Origin: Methylomusa anaerophila
GTDB lineage: Bacteria > Bacillota > Negativicutes > Sporomusales > Sporomusaceae
Assembly (NCBI RefSeq): GCF_003966895.1
Contig: NZ_AP018449.1
Location: 2,094,501-2,158,500, forward strand
Direction: 5' to 3'
DNA length: 64,000 nt
In this document: positions 55,875-63,550 of the stretch, piece after piece
Numbering within the stretch: the first letter of the stretch is position 1
Layout of the letters: every line of letters begins with the position of its first letter
Position numbers and translations under genes: made by a program
Notes under the pieces: model-generated
The model's input: only the letters and a program-made list of their open reading frames with translations
The model's database searches: none
Told to the model about the DNA's origin: nothing

Positions 55875-55903
55875 ATTATATCACCTCTAATTTTAAAATG
55901 CAA
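55875..55903 (-). promoter_or_regulatory. Promoter of amtB
   Basis: TTGCAT (55903-55898), 17-nt spacer containing AAATTAGAGGTG, TATAAT (55880-55875) on the minus strand. Spacer sequence is shared with two other promoters at 56103 and 63908. Confidence 0.8.
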
Positions 55904-56102
55904 TAGGTTTTTTTAAATAAATTTTCCTGAAATAGATAACAACATGAATTTAATTGAAAAATAGTATGGCAGCCAAGAGGAGCAGTTGTCGGTTTTACCC
56001 GTAACAGGGAGTTTTTTATCTGAATTTTTTTATTTTGTGTTCATTTTGCTCAGCAGATAATCTATAAAATTCCTTTTCTAAAAATAAATACGCCCGATGC
56101 TA

Positions 56103-56131
56103 TTGCATTTAAAAAATGGAGATGCTATAAT
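56103..56131 (+). promoter_or_regulatory. Promoter of the corrinoid protein gene
   Basis: TTGCAT (56103-56108), 17-nt spacer with GGAGATGC, TATAAT (56126-56131), closely similar to the amtB promoter, with which it is divergent across about 200 nt of AT-rich sequence. Confidence 0.8.
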
Positions 56132-56158
56132 GAAGTTCATAAAAATACAATTAAATAG

Positions 56159-56316
56159 TTACTGTTATATGTTTCGGCTAATGTTGCTTTGGAGTAACCT
56201 GGCATACCGCTTGAAATAACGGAAATAAATTATTGGATAGTCTTTTGGGGCTAAGCAAAGAAGCTTATTTAAGTTCTATTTTAAAGAATAGAACTTGGGT
56301 AAGCTTCTTTATTTTT
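56159..56316 (+). ncRNA. Methylamine operon leader RNA with ANTAR-type hairpin and terminator
   Basis: TTACTGTTAT (56159-56168) can pair with ATAACGGAAA (56216-56225) in 9 of 10 positions. TAAGC-AAAGAA-GCTTA (56252-56267) forms a hairpin with A1/G4 six-base loop. Its loop and 3' arm are the 5' arm of a strong terminator (56257-56310, T-rich tail to 56316) that ends about 75 nt before the start codon. Homologous in order and partly in sequence to the amtB leader. Confidence 0.7.
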
Positions 56317-56392
56317 CACATAATGCACCGGTCAGGAGGAAAGGGTGCGGCCATCCGTTTACAAGAAACAGAAAAAAGAAAAGGGTGAAAGC

Positions 56393-57058
56393 ATGAAAGA
56401 AGAAGAAAAAAAGATCCTGGCAAAACTGAAAACAGCCGTAGAAGAAATGGAGACCGAACTGGCGGAAGAAGCGGCGAGAGAAGCACTGGCGGCGGGAATT
56501 AACCCCATCGTGGCCATCAACGACGGCCTGGCCGCCGGCATGCAGACCATGAGCGACCTGTTCGACGAAGGCGAAGTATTCGTACCCCAGCTCGTCGTGG
56601 CGGCCGACGCCTTTGAAGCCGCCGTAGCCATCCTGACCGGCGGCATGTCGGACGAAGACAAATCGAAAGCCTCCAAAGGCAAAGTCCTGCTGCATACCGT
56701 CCAGGGAGACATCCATGACATCGGTAAAAACATCGTCAAAACCATGCTGTCCGCCAGCGGTTTTGAAGTCATCGACCTGGGCAGAGACGTAGCCGTCGAA
56801 GAAGTCGTAGCCAAAGCCAAAGCCCACAACGTGGACATCATCGCCGGCGCGGCCCTGATGACCACCACCATGCCGGCCCAGCGGGACATCGTCAGCCTGC
56901 TCAAAGAAGAAGGTATTCGTGAACAATTCAAATGCTTATTTGGCGGCGCGCCGGTATCGGCCGAATGGGTAGCCAAAATCGGCGGCGACGCCTATGCCGA
57001 AACCGCGACTGAAGCCGTGGAAAAAGCCAAAATCTTAGTAGCTGAGCTACGGGGGTGA
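56393..57058 (+). CDS. Methylamine-type corrinoid protein (MtmC/MtbC/MttC family)
   Basis: 221 residues. N-terminal helical cap domain, then a B12-binding domain with the His ligand motif GDIHDIGKNIV (about residue 105) and ALMTTTMPAQ. It accepts a methyl group from a methylamine methyltransferase and hands it to a second methyltransferase. ATG at 56393 with AAGGGTG upstream; an in-frame reading back to 56345 is not supported by a site. It is followed directly by the 3' remnant of mtmB, so MtmC is the likeliest subtype. GC-rich third positions, unlike the leader before it. Confidence 0.87.
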   Translation: MKEEEKKILAKLKTAVEEMETELAEEAAREALAAGINPIVAINDGLAAGMQTMSDLFDEGEVFVPQLVVAADAFEAAVAILTGGMSDEDKSKASKGKVLLHTVQGDIHDIGKNIVKTMLSASGFEVIDLGRDVAVEEVVAKAKAHNVDIIAGAALMTTTMPAQRDIVSLLKEEGIREQFKCLFGGAPVSAEWVAKIGGDAYAETATEAVEKAKILVAELRG

Positions 57059-57386
57059 AACATATACCGCGAGCGGGCGGGAAGTGCTGTCGGGAGTGGC
57101 GGCGAGCAAGGGAGTGGCCACCAACTACACCACGGGACTGGAAGCCAGAATGATGGCGGAAGTGGCCCATGCGGTAGCGGGTATGGAGACGGAGAAAGTC
57201 AATGAGATATTAGATAAACTGGTAGCGATGTATGAGAAGGATTACAAGACGGCGCCGAAGGGCAAGCCGTTTGAAGAATGCTATGATGTGGCCGGATTAG
57301 TGCCGACGGAGGAATATCTGGCGGTGTATGACGAGGCCGTTAAGATTCTTACCGGCCTGGGGCTTGATTACTGGTCGAAAAAGTAA
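57057..57386 (+). pseudogene. mtmB: 3' remnant of a monomethylamine methyltransferase gene (mtmB)
   Basis: An open frame running from the corrinoid gene stop to TAA 57384-57386 codes for about 109 residues: ETYTASGREVLSGVAASKG, GLEARMMAEVAHAVAGM, GKPFEECYDVAGLVPTEEYL. This is the C-terminal quarter of the MtmB family as I recall it. The N-terminal three quarters, including the part that would carry the in-frame TAG (Pyl) codon, are absent. A GTG at 57084 could start a 100-residue product but has no convincing ribosome binding site. mtmC-mtmB order suggests an internal deletion. Confidence 0.7.
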
Positions 57387-57446
57387 GGCAACCGCAAGGA
57401 GTTCTGTGCTCGGCGGGTCCGGAGCTCCTTGCACAATTGTATACAC

Positions 57447-57518
57447 GGAGGGTGGATCGAAGAGATCGCACGGACTCTAAATTCGTGTAGCCGGGTGCGA
57501 CTCCCGGACTCTCCGCCA
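57447..57518 (+). tRNA. pylT: tRNA-Pyl, anticodon CUA
   Basis: 72 nt including encoded CCA. 7-bp acceptor stem (57447-57453 with 57508-57514), a single G before a 4-bp D stem GATC/GATC, 5-nt D loop, 6-bp anticodon stem CACGGA/TTCGTG (57469-57474, 57482-57487), loop CTCTAAA with anticodon CTA at 57477-57479, 3-nt variable loop, 5-bp T stem CCGGG/CCCGG with loop lacking the TTC motif. The 6-bp anticodon stem, one-base connector and short variable loop are tRNA-Pyl hallmarks, and the sequence closely resembles Desulfitobacterium pylT. Confidence 0.96.
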
Positions 57519-57556
57519 AATTAAGTACGGTGTACAACTGCATAAGCCTGCTTTAG

Positions 57557-57599
57557 AAATCCCGCGTTGACGTCAGCCGCCCCTTTATAAGCGGGTTTA
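57557..57599 (+). terminator. Hairpin after pylT
   Basis: CCCGC (57561-57565) pairs with GCGGG (57591-57595), flanked by A-rich and TTTAT sequence. Weak terminator candidate for the tRNA transcript. Confidence 0.4.
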
Positions 57600-57704
57600 T
57601 ACAGTTTGACAAAGAACCGAGCCGGCCGCGGCCATGCCGCCGCGCGGCGCAGCGATCAAAGCTGTTTTGCAGTCGGCAAAATAAAGGAAAAGGAGGGTGC
57701 CTTC

Positions 57705-58577
57705 ATGGATCATTTGACCGGTTTTACATGTCAGGGCGAGACGCCGGAGGAGATACCGCTGGCGTTTGTGCGTTCGGTCGGGAAAAATTTTTATGATGCC
57801 CATACGGATCGCAATACCATGGCGGCCATTGCCAGGCAAAAAATGCTGCTGCATAAGGATTGCCTCTGCAAGGTGCCGTTTTGCGTAACGGTGGAAGCTG
57901 AGGCTCTGGGGGCCAAGGTAACCATTCTGGACGACAAAATCGGGCCGCGCTTCAGCGGTTATAAATTTACCCGGCTTGAGCAATTGCAGCAATTGACGGG
58001 AATGGATCTCGGGAGCGGGCGCATCAGCGAAGTGCTGCATGGGGTTGAGATATTAAAAAATACCGGCCAGACGGTCGTCCTGAATGTGGAGGGGCCCTTT
58101 ACCATCCTGGGGATGCTGATTGACCAAATGAATATCTACAAAGGGTTCGGCAAATATGGCGCATTAATTCAGCAGGTTCTGAAAGTAATTGAGGACAGTA
58201 TTGTCGAGTATATGGCAGCCGGTATCGAAAAAGGGGCGAAAATCATATCATACGCCGATCCGTCCGGCGGACTGGATATAATCGGACCCCGGCTGTATGC
58301 CCAATTGAGCGGCAACACTACCTGCAGCATTCTAAAGCGCATTGAGAATCAGCTGGACGGAGTCATCGTGCACTTGTGCGGCCGGACGTCAAGCTCGCTG
58401 ATCAAAGCCGGGCTTTGTACGGTCAAACCGGTTGAAGTCGGGTATGGTCTGACCTATGGCGAAATGCTCTGCCGGCTGCTGCCGGAAAATAAAATCAAAT
58501 TTCTGGGACAAAACTGTTTAAAGAGTACGCCGGTATATATGCAGAATCCGGTAGTCTGGCAGCTTGAACTGACATAA
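57705..58577 (+). CDS. UroD-family methylcobamide methyltransferase (MtaA/MtbA-like)
   Basis: 290 residues of the uroporphyrinogen decarboxylase fold with the zinc-binding His-x-Cys of methyltransferases (VIVHLCGRTSSS, near residue 220) and a late Cys in FLGQNCLKS. Such enzymes move the methyl group from the corrinoid protein to a thiol or pterin acceptor; in a bacterium the final acceptor is probably tetrahydrofolate, which is inference. ATG at 57705 with AGGAGGG upstream; a TTG-type reading from 57606 is not supported. It lies between pylT and pylSc. Confidence 0.82.
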   Translation: MDHLTGFTCQGETPEEIPLAFVRSVGKNFYDAHTDRNTMAAIARQKMLLHKDCLCKVPFCVTVEAEALGAKVTILDDKIGPRFSGYKFTRLEQLQQLTGMDLGSGRISEVLHGVEILKNTGQTVVLNVEGPFTILGMLIDQMNIYKGFGKYGALIQQVLKVIEDSIVEYMAAGIEKGAKIISYADPSGGLDIIGPRLYAQLSGNTTCSILKRIENQLDGVIVHLCGRTSSSLIKAGLCTVKPVEVGYGLTYGEMLCRLLPENKIKFLGQNCLKSTPVYMQNPVVWQLELT

Positions 58578-58597
58578 ATAAGGCGGGAGCTGGTCAT

Positions 58598-59434
58598 GTG
58601 TCTTTTTCCTGGACCGATGTACAAAAGAAAAGATTAGCCGAACTGAATTTTGTCATGGCGGAAGCCGCGCCTGTTTTCGCGACCGAACAAGCCCGGGATC
58701 AGGCTTTTAAACAAGCGGAGGTCGGCCTGGTCCGGGCCGGCAAGGAAAAGCTTGCTGCCTTGCTGACGGAGAAAAAACGGCCCGCCCTGTGCGAAATGGA
58801 AACACGGCTGGCGGCGGCGCTGACGGCGCAAGGGTTCGTGCAGGTGACCACGCCGGTTATTCTGGCCAAAGGAATGCTGGCCAAAATGACAATTGATGAC
58901 CGGCATGCGCTCTTTTCCCAGGTGTTCTGGCTGGATGACAAAAAGTGCCTGCGGCCCATGCTGGCGCCTAACCTGTATTATATCCTCAAGGATTTAGTGC
59001 GGTTGTGGCCTCTGCCGGTGCGGATCTTTGAAATCGGCTCCTGTTTCCGGAAAGAATCTCAGGGCAATCATCACCTGAATGAGTTTACCATGCTGAATCT
59101 GGTGGAATGGGGCCTGCCCGCGGAGGCGCGTCAGGACAGGATTGCCGAGCTGGCCGCCGTTGTCATGGCGGCGGCCGGCATTGACGGCTATCGCCTGGAA
59201 CTGACCTCGTCGGTAGTATATGGCGATACCGTTGACGTCCTCAAGGGAGATTTGGAATTAGCCTCCGGCGCTATGGGGCCGCACTTTTTAGATGGCAACT
59301 GGGGCATGTCCGGTGCGTGGGTGGGCTTGGGGTTTGGTTTGGAGCGGCTGGCCATGCTGAGGAGCGGCGGGCAAAATGTCCGCAGTGTCAGCAAAAGCAT
59401 TTCTTATTTGGATGGCGTGCGTTTGAATATATAA
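58598..59434 (+). CDS. pylSc: Pyrrolysyl-tRNA synthetase, catalytic domain (PylSc)
   Basis: 278 residues, the bacterial split form: class II core with RPALCEMETRLAAAL, CLRPMLAPNLYYILKDL, FEIGSCFRKESQG, HLNEFTMLNLVE (motif 2 region), SSVVYGDTVDVLKGDLELASGAMGPH and GLGFGLERLAML (motif 3). Charges pylT with pyrrolysine. GTG start with GGGAG 8 nt upstream. The tRNA-binding N-terminal part is coded separately by pylSn at the end of the operon, as in Desulfitobacterium. Confidence 0.96.
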   Translation: MSFSWTDVQKKRLAELNFVMAEAAPVFATEQARDQAFKQAEVGLVRAGKEKLAALLTEKKRPALCEMETRLAAALTAQGFVQVTTPVILAKGMLAKMTIDDRHALFSQVFWLDDKKCLRPMLAPNLYYILKDLVRLWPLPVRIFEIGSCFRKESQGNHHLNEFTMLNLVEWGLPAEARQDRIAELAAVVMAAAGIDGYRLELTSSVVYGDTVDVLKGDLELASGAMGPHFLDGNWGMSGAWVGLGFGLERLAMLRSGGQNVRSVSKSISYLDGVRLNI

Positions 59435-59467
59435 CCGCAAATTGGATCAGGGACGGGGGCTGGACTC

Positions 59468-60556
59468 ATGCAAAACCTAAGTACAATACTGGACAAAGCC
59501 ATGCATCGCATACCGTTGGCTCAGCAAGAAATTATCCACCTGCTGCAGCTTACCGATCCGGCGGAGCGTGAACGGCTGTTTGCGGCCGCCCGCCAGCAGC
59601 GGCAGCGATATTTTGCCGATAAGGTCTTTCTTTATGGCTTTGTCTATTTTTCTACTTACTGCCGGAATGAATGCGCCTTTTGCTTTTATCGAAATTCCAA
59701 TAATGAACCTGTCCGGTACCGCAAAAGCAAGGAGGAAATAGTAGCCATCTCGCGCGCGCTGGCGGCGGACGGCGTGCATTTGATTGATTTGACCATGGGG
59801 GAGGATCCGGCGTTCCTGGCTAATGCCGCGTCGGGTTATGAAGACCTGCTGGAAATTGTCCAACTGGTCAAGGCGGCGACCGGTTTGCCGATCATGATTT
59901 CGCCGGGGGTTGTGCCGAGAGAGGTGCTTGTCAGGCTCAAACAGGCCGGGGCCGATTGGTACGCCTGCTATCAGGAGACCCATAACCGCCGGCTGTATGG
60001 CGAACTGCGGCTGAACCAGAGCTATGACCAGCGCTGGGACAGCAAAGTGTCTGCCGCAGCAATCGGACTGCTGGTGGAGGAAGGCTTGCTGGTGGGCGTG
60101 GGCGACTGCGCCCGGGATACGGCGCACTCGTTCAGCCGGATGCGGGAGCTGGGCGCCGCCCAGGTTCGCACCATGAGCTTTGTGCCGCAGGCGGGGACGC
60201 CGCTCGCAGAGACGGTCGCGGCGGGGAACCGGCGTGAAATTAATATTATTGCCGTTATGCGGCTGCTGTTTCCTGACAGATTAATACCGGCTTCGCTGGA
60301 TGTGGAGGGGGTAAGCGGCTTAAAGGAGCGTCTGGCCGCCGGCGCCAATGTGGTAACCTCCCTTATCCCGCCGCAGGCCGGTTTGTTGGGGGTGTCGCAA
60401 AGCACGCTGGACATTGCGGACGGCTGCCGTACGGCAGCCGGAATACGGCCGATCCTGCAGGAATGCGGCCTGACGCCGGCGGCGCCGGCTGAATACGCTG
60501 CCTGGCTGGATAATACCCGCGGCTGTCGCGGCAGGGAGGCGGTTGTATGCGGATAG
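59468..60556 (+). CDS. pylB: Methylornithine synthase PylB (radical SAM)
   Basis: First step of pyrrolysine synthesis: lysine to 3-methylornithine. 362 residues, with the radical SAM cluster motif CRNECAFC (CxxxCxxC) near residue 64 and MGEDPAFLAN. ATG start. The gene ends in TAG at 60554-60556, the codon read by the tRNA coded in this same cluster, and overlaps pylC by 10 nt. Reading through would add several dozen residues from the pylC region. Confidence 0.95.
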   Translation: MQNLSTILDKAMHRIPLAQQEIIHLLQLTDPAERERLFAAARQQRQRYFADKVFLYGFVYFSTYCRNECAFCFYRNSNNEPVRYRKSKEEIVAISRALAADGVHLIDLTMGEDPAFLANAASGYEDLLEIVQLVKAATGLPIMISPGVVPREVLVRLKQAGADWYACYQETHNRRLYGELRLNQSYDQRWDSKVSAAAIGLLVEEGLLVGVGDCARDTAHSFSRMRELGAAQVRTMSFVPQAGTPLAETVAAGNRREINIIAVMRLLFPDRLIPASLDVEGVSGLKERLAAGANVVTSLIPPQAGLLGVSQSTLDIADGCRTAAGIRPILQECGLTPAAPAEYAAWLDNTRGCRGREAVVCG

Positions 60557-61734
60557 CCGTGCTGGGTGGGAAATTGCAGGGCGTGGAGGCTTGCTATCTG
60601 GCGAAAAAGGCCGGCTGGGAGGTCTGTCTGGCGGACAAAAATCCCGCAGCGGCGGCCACCGGCCTGTGCGACAGCTTTGTTGAAATGGATTTGCTTGATA
60701 AGGACAAACTGACCTGGCTGCTGCGGACGGTGGAGTTTGTCGTGCCGGCACTGGAAGACAGGCGGGTGCTGGATACCATTTACGACTGCGCCCGGGCAGC
60801 CGGGGTAAGGGTGCTTTATGACCGGGACGCGTACCGGCTGTCGGCTTCCAAGCTGGCGTCGGACCAATTGTTTGCCCGGTTGGGCGTTCCGGCTCCCCGG
60901 CCCTGGCCGGACTGCCGTTTTCCGGTTACGGTGAAGCCGTCCGGGGCTAGCGGCAGTGAAGGGGTACGCCAGGTGCAAAGTCCGGCGGAGCTGAATCAAT
61001 TTCTGCAGAGCTTTGGCCGGCAGGGAGAATGGGTCATCCAGGAGTTTCTGGACGGCCCCTCGTATTCCATAGAGATCGCCGGGATGGCCGGCGAGTACCG
61101 AACCTTTCAGGTCACGGAGCTGGAAATGGACGCCGGCTATGACTGCAAGCGGGTGCTGGCGCCGGCGATACTGTCGCCGGACAAGGTGCAGCAGCTGGCC
61201 GACTGTGCGCTTGTCCTCGCGCGGGAACTGCAACTGGATGGCATTATGGACATAGAAGTTATTTTGCATGACAATGCCCTGAAGGTGCTGGAGATTGACG
61301 CCCGGCTGCCAAGCCAGACGCTGACGGCGGTGTATCACTCCACCGGCGTCAATGTGCTGGAGCTCCTGGGGACGGGTTTTGCCGCCGGCCAGCAGCCAAA
61401 AGTGCTTACGACGGCGGCTGCCCGGGGCGTGGTTTATGAACATATCCGGGTAGGCGGCGGCCAAATCGAAGTGTGCGGCGAGCATATCATGGGCGGTGTG
61501 GGGCCGCTCTTTGCGGCGGCGGATTTTTTTGGCGCCGATGAAGCCCTTACGAATTTTCATCCCGGCCGGCAGGAGTGGGTGGCCACTCTGATTGTGACCG
61601 GTAAAACCCGCCGCCAGGTCTGGCAACGGCGGGAGACCGTCATCAGGAATATTATGCAGGCCTGCGGCCTTGCGCAATATCTGGATTCGGCTCCGCTACC
61701 GCCGATGGGCGGCAAGGAAGGGATGGTTATATGA
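60547..61734 (+). CDS. pylC: 3-methylornithine-lysine ligase PylC (ATP-grasp)
   Basis: Joins 3-methylornithine to lysine. 395 residues, ATP-grasp fold: MRIAVLGGKLQGVEACYLAKKAG, FPVTVKPSGASGSEGVRQV, WVIQEFLDGPSYSIEI, and KVLEIDARLPSQTLTAVYHSTG. ATG inside the last pylB codons; ATGA overlap with pylD. Confidence 0.95.
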   Translation: MRIAVLGGKLQGVEACYLAKKAGWEVCLADKNPAAAATGLCDSFVEMDLLDKDKLTWLLRTVEFVVPALEDRRVLDTIYDCARAAGVRVLYDRDAYRLSASKLASDQLFARLGVPAPRPWPDCRFPVTVKPSGASGSEGVRQVQSPAELNQFLQSFGRQGEWVIQEFLDGPSYSIEIAGMAGEYRTFQVTELEMDAGYDCKRVLAPAILSPDKVQQLADCALVLARELQLDGIMDIEVILHDNALKVLEIDARLPSQTLTAVYHSTGVNVLELLGTGFAAGQQPKVLTTAAARGVVYEHIRVGGGQIEVCGEHIMGGVGPLFAAADFFGADEALTNFHPGRQEWVATLIVTGKTRRQVWQRRETVIRNIMQACGLAQYLDSAPLPPMGGKEGMVI

Positions 61735-62546
61735 CCAGGCTGCGGGAAGATGATATTGATACGGTGAGTGCGAGACTGCCGGCCTACAATGAGACCCTGC
61801 GCCGGCTCCTGGGCAAAGGTTTGGCGGAGGTGGCGGCCTATTCTCAGGCCGGCAGCCCCGGGGACTTCGCCGTCTGGCAGGATACGCCGGTCGGGGTGAT
61901 CCCGGTTTCCTGCGGGCAGGGTGTGATTGGCGGTTTTGCCCATACAGTCAAAGAGATTATTGCCTTCCTGGGCTTTTCTTCTTTTGTTACCGCGCGCAGC
62001 GATGTCGGCGGGCTGGCCGAAGCCGTGCAGCGCGGCGCGCAGGTGGTTTTTCTGGCCGACGACGACCATTTTGTGGCCATTCACCTGGCCAAAGGCAAAG
62101 TGGTTGACAACGCGGCGGCAACAGGCCGGGGGTATGCGGCGGCGCTGGCCTTGCTGGCCGGCGGCCTGACAGGCGAAAAAGCGCTGGTAATCGGCGCCGG
62201 ACCGGTAGGGGCGGGAGCGGCCGCTTATTTAACGGAACAGGGCGCGCAGGTTGTAATTTATGACAGTAATCCGGAAAAATCAGCGCAGCTTAGCCGGGCG
62301 ATGGCCGGCGTGACGGCGGCTGACGACATGGCGGCGGCTTTGGCGGCCTGCCGGCTGGTGGTGGAGGCTACGCCGGCAGCCGGTGTCATTGACTGCCGGG
62401 ACATTACCGACAGGATGCTGGTGGCAGCCCCGGGCGTACCGCTTGGCATAACGCCGCAGGGTGAGGCCAGGCTGTCTGGCCGGCTGATACATGATGTGCT
62501 GGAAATCGGCGTGGCGACTATGCTGTTTACTGTTTTTGCCGACTAA
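61731..62546 (+). CDS. pylD: Pyrrolysine-forming dehydrogenase PylD
   Basis: Oxidises the dipeptide to the pyrroline ring of pyrrolysine. 271 residues, N-terminal helical domain, then a Rossmann domain with VIGAGPVGAGAAAYL near residue 153. ATG start coupled to pylC (4-nt overlap); TAA stop. Confidence 0.95.
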   Translation: MTRLREDDIDTVSARLPAYNETLRRLLGKGLAEVAAYSQAGSPGDFAVWQDTPVGVIPVSCGQGVIGGFAHTVKEIIAFLGFSSFVTARSDVGGLAEAVQRGAQVVFLADDDHFVAIHLAKGKVVDNAAATGRGYAAALALLAGGLTGEKALVIGAGPVGAGAAAYLTEQGAQVVIYDSNPEKSAQLSRAMAGVTAADDMAAALAACRLVVEATPAAGVIDCRDITDRMLVAAPGVPLGITPQGEARLSGRLIHDVLEIGVATMLFTVFAD

Positions 62547-62564
62547 AATAAGGGGGGGAGTGCG

Positions 62565-62930
62565 GTGGCCGTACATAAAGGCCTGTCTTTGTCCAGGGAA
62601 CTGGTGTCCCGGGAGCAGCCCGACAAGAAGAAAAAGTATTACCGGAAAAACATCGGCTTTTTTAAGCTGGTGGAGAAATTAAAGCTATGGCCGTCGCGTT
62701 CCGGCATTCTGCACGGCATTAAGACCATCCGGATTACCGGCAATATTGCCGAAATCACCACCCATTGCCAGGAGGTCTTTGTCGTCCGGAATTCCCGAAC
62801 CAGCCGCGCCGCCCGCTGGCTGCGCAACAAGTGGTGCGTTTGCGCCTGCCGGGCCTGCAAGGTGCCGGACTGGAAAATCGAAAAATACAGCAGCACCATG
62901 ATGACGCAGAAGTGGGGTGCGGGCTTGTAA
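62565..62930 (+). CDS. pylSn: Pyrrolysyl-tRNA synthetase N-terminal protein PylSn
   Basis: 121 residues that bind tRNA-Pyl and raise charging by PylSc. Conserved LWPSRSGILHGIKTI, TTHCQEVFVVRNSRTSRAARWLRNKW and the zinc-type CACRACKVPDWKIEKYSST. GTG start with GGGGGGAG upstream; TAA stop. Completes the pylSc-B-C-D-Sn operon. Confidence 0.95.
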   Translation: MAVHKGLSLSRELVSREQPDKKKKYYRKNIGFFKLVEKLKLWPSRSGILHGIKTIRITGNIAEITTHCQEVFVVRNSRTSRAARWLRNKWCVCACRACKVPDWKIEKYSSTMMTQKWGAGL

Positions 62931-63056
62931 TGCAAGGCTTGACAATTAAAAATGCATCCACTATACTACTGGTGACCGGCGGGTTGTACCGGACAAAGCC
63001 CGGGGGTTCTTTTGATTACACATTGTTTCCGGGCAATCCAATGAAAGGTTGATACA

Positions 63057-63548
63057 ATGGCTAGGGTAGCGGTCAAGATTGAATTAACAGAAGCGGAACG
63101 GGCGGAGCTGGAGAAAAACAGCAAAGGCCACAAAGTGGAAAAGCGGCTCTATATCCGCTCGAAGATTATTCTGTTGGCGGCAGAAGGCCTGGAGTGTACG
63201 GAAATTGCCAAGATACTGGGCGTTTCCGAAAAAACCTGCCGCAAATGGCGCAACCGGTTTGCGGAAAAACGGATGGACGGGATTGTCGATTTGGAAAGAA
63301 GCGGGGCGCCGGATACCTTTACCGAGGCCGAGCGTCTGGAGATCATCCGCATATCCTGCAGTCAGCCGGAAGAGCCGAGAAACTGGACGTTGGCCTATCT
63401 GACCGAGCTGGTCAAGGAAAGGCTCGGGCGCTCCATTTCGATTGAAACCGTGCGCCAGATATTAAAGTCTGCTGACAAAAAGACGATTGTTATGCCGCCC
63501 AGCAAACATAGCTTATATATTAAGCCCGCTAAGATGCGGACTGAGTAA
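63057..63548 (+). CDS. Stand-alone IS630-type helix-turn-helix protein
   Basis: 163 residues equal to the N-terminal DNA-binding half of IS630 transposases: SKIILLAAEGLECTEIAKILGVSEKTCRKWRNRFAEKRMDG, then a second HTH with RNWTLAYLTELVKERLG and SIETVRQILKSA. The DDE catalytic half is missing and no continuation is found downstream. The gene has a start 125 nt after pylSn and its own terminator directly after the TAA stop, so it looks complete. Either an IS remnant or a transposase-derived regulator. No ribosome binding site stronger than AAAGG is seen. Confidence 0.75.
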   Translation: MARVAVKIELTEAERAELEKNSKGHKVEKRLYIRSKIILLAAEGLECTEIAKILGVSEKTCRKWRNRFAEKRMDGIVDLERSGAPDTFTEAERLEIIRISCSQPEEPRNWTLAYLTELVKERLGRSISIETVRQILKSADKKTIVMPPSKHSLYIKPAKMRTE

Positions 63549-63550
63549 GG

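Noticed and set aside
56200..56215. Sigma-54-like promoter (TGGCAT-N5-TTGAA) upstream of the corrinoid gene
   Set aside because: The -12 element lacks the required GC, and the CATACCG and ATAACGG parts are better explained as conserved blocks of the leader RNA shared with amtB.
56309..56976. Two 205-residue minus-strand frames opposite the corrinoid gene
   Set aside because: Mirror frames of a real gene with strong codon bias; compositions are Phe/Gly or Ser/Met-rich and lack motifs.
60022..61677. 551-residue open frame on the minus strand
   Set aside because: It is antisense to pylB and pylC in a GC-rich region, has low-complexity Arg/Gln/His-rich content and no family motif; the + strand genes are certain.
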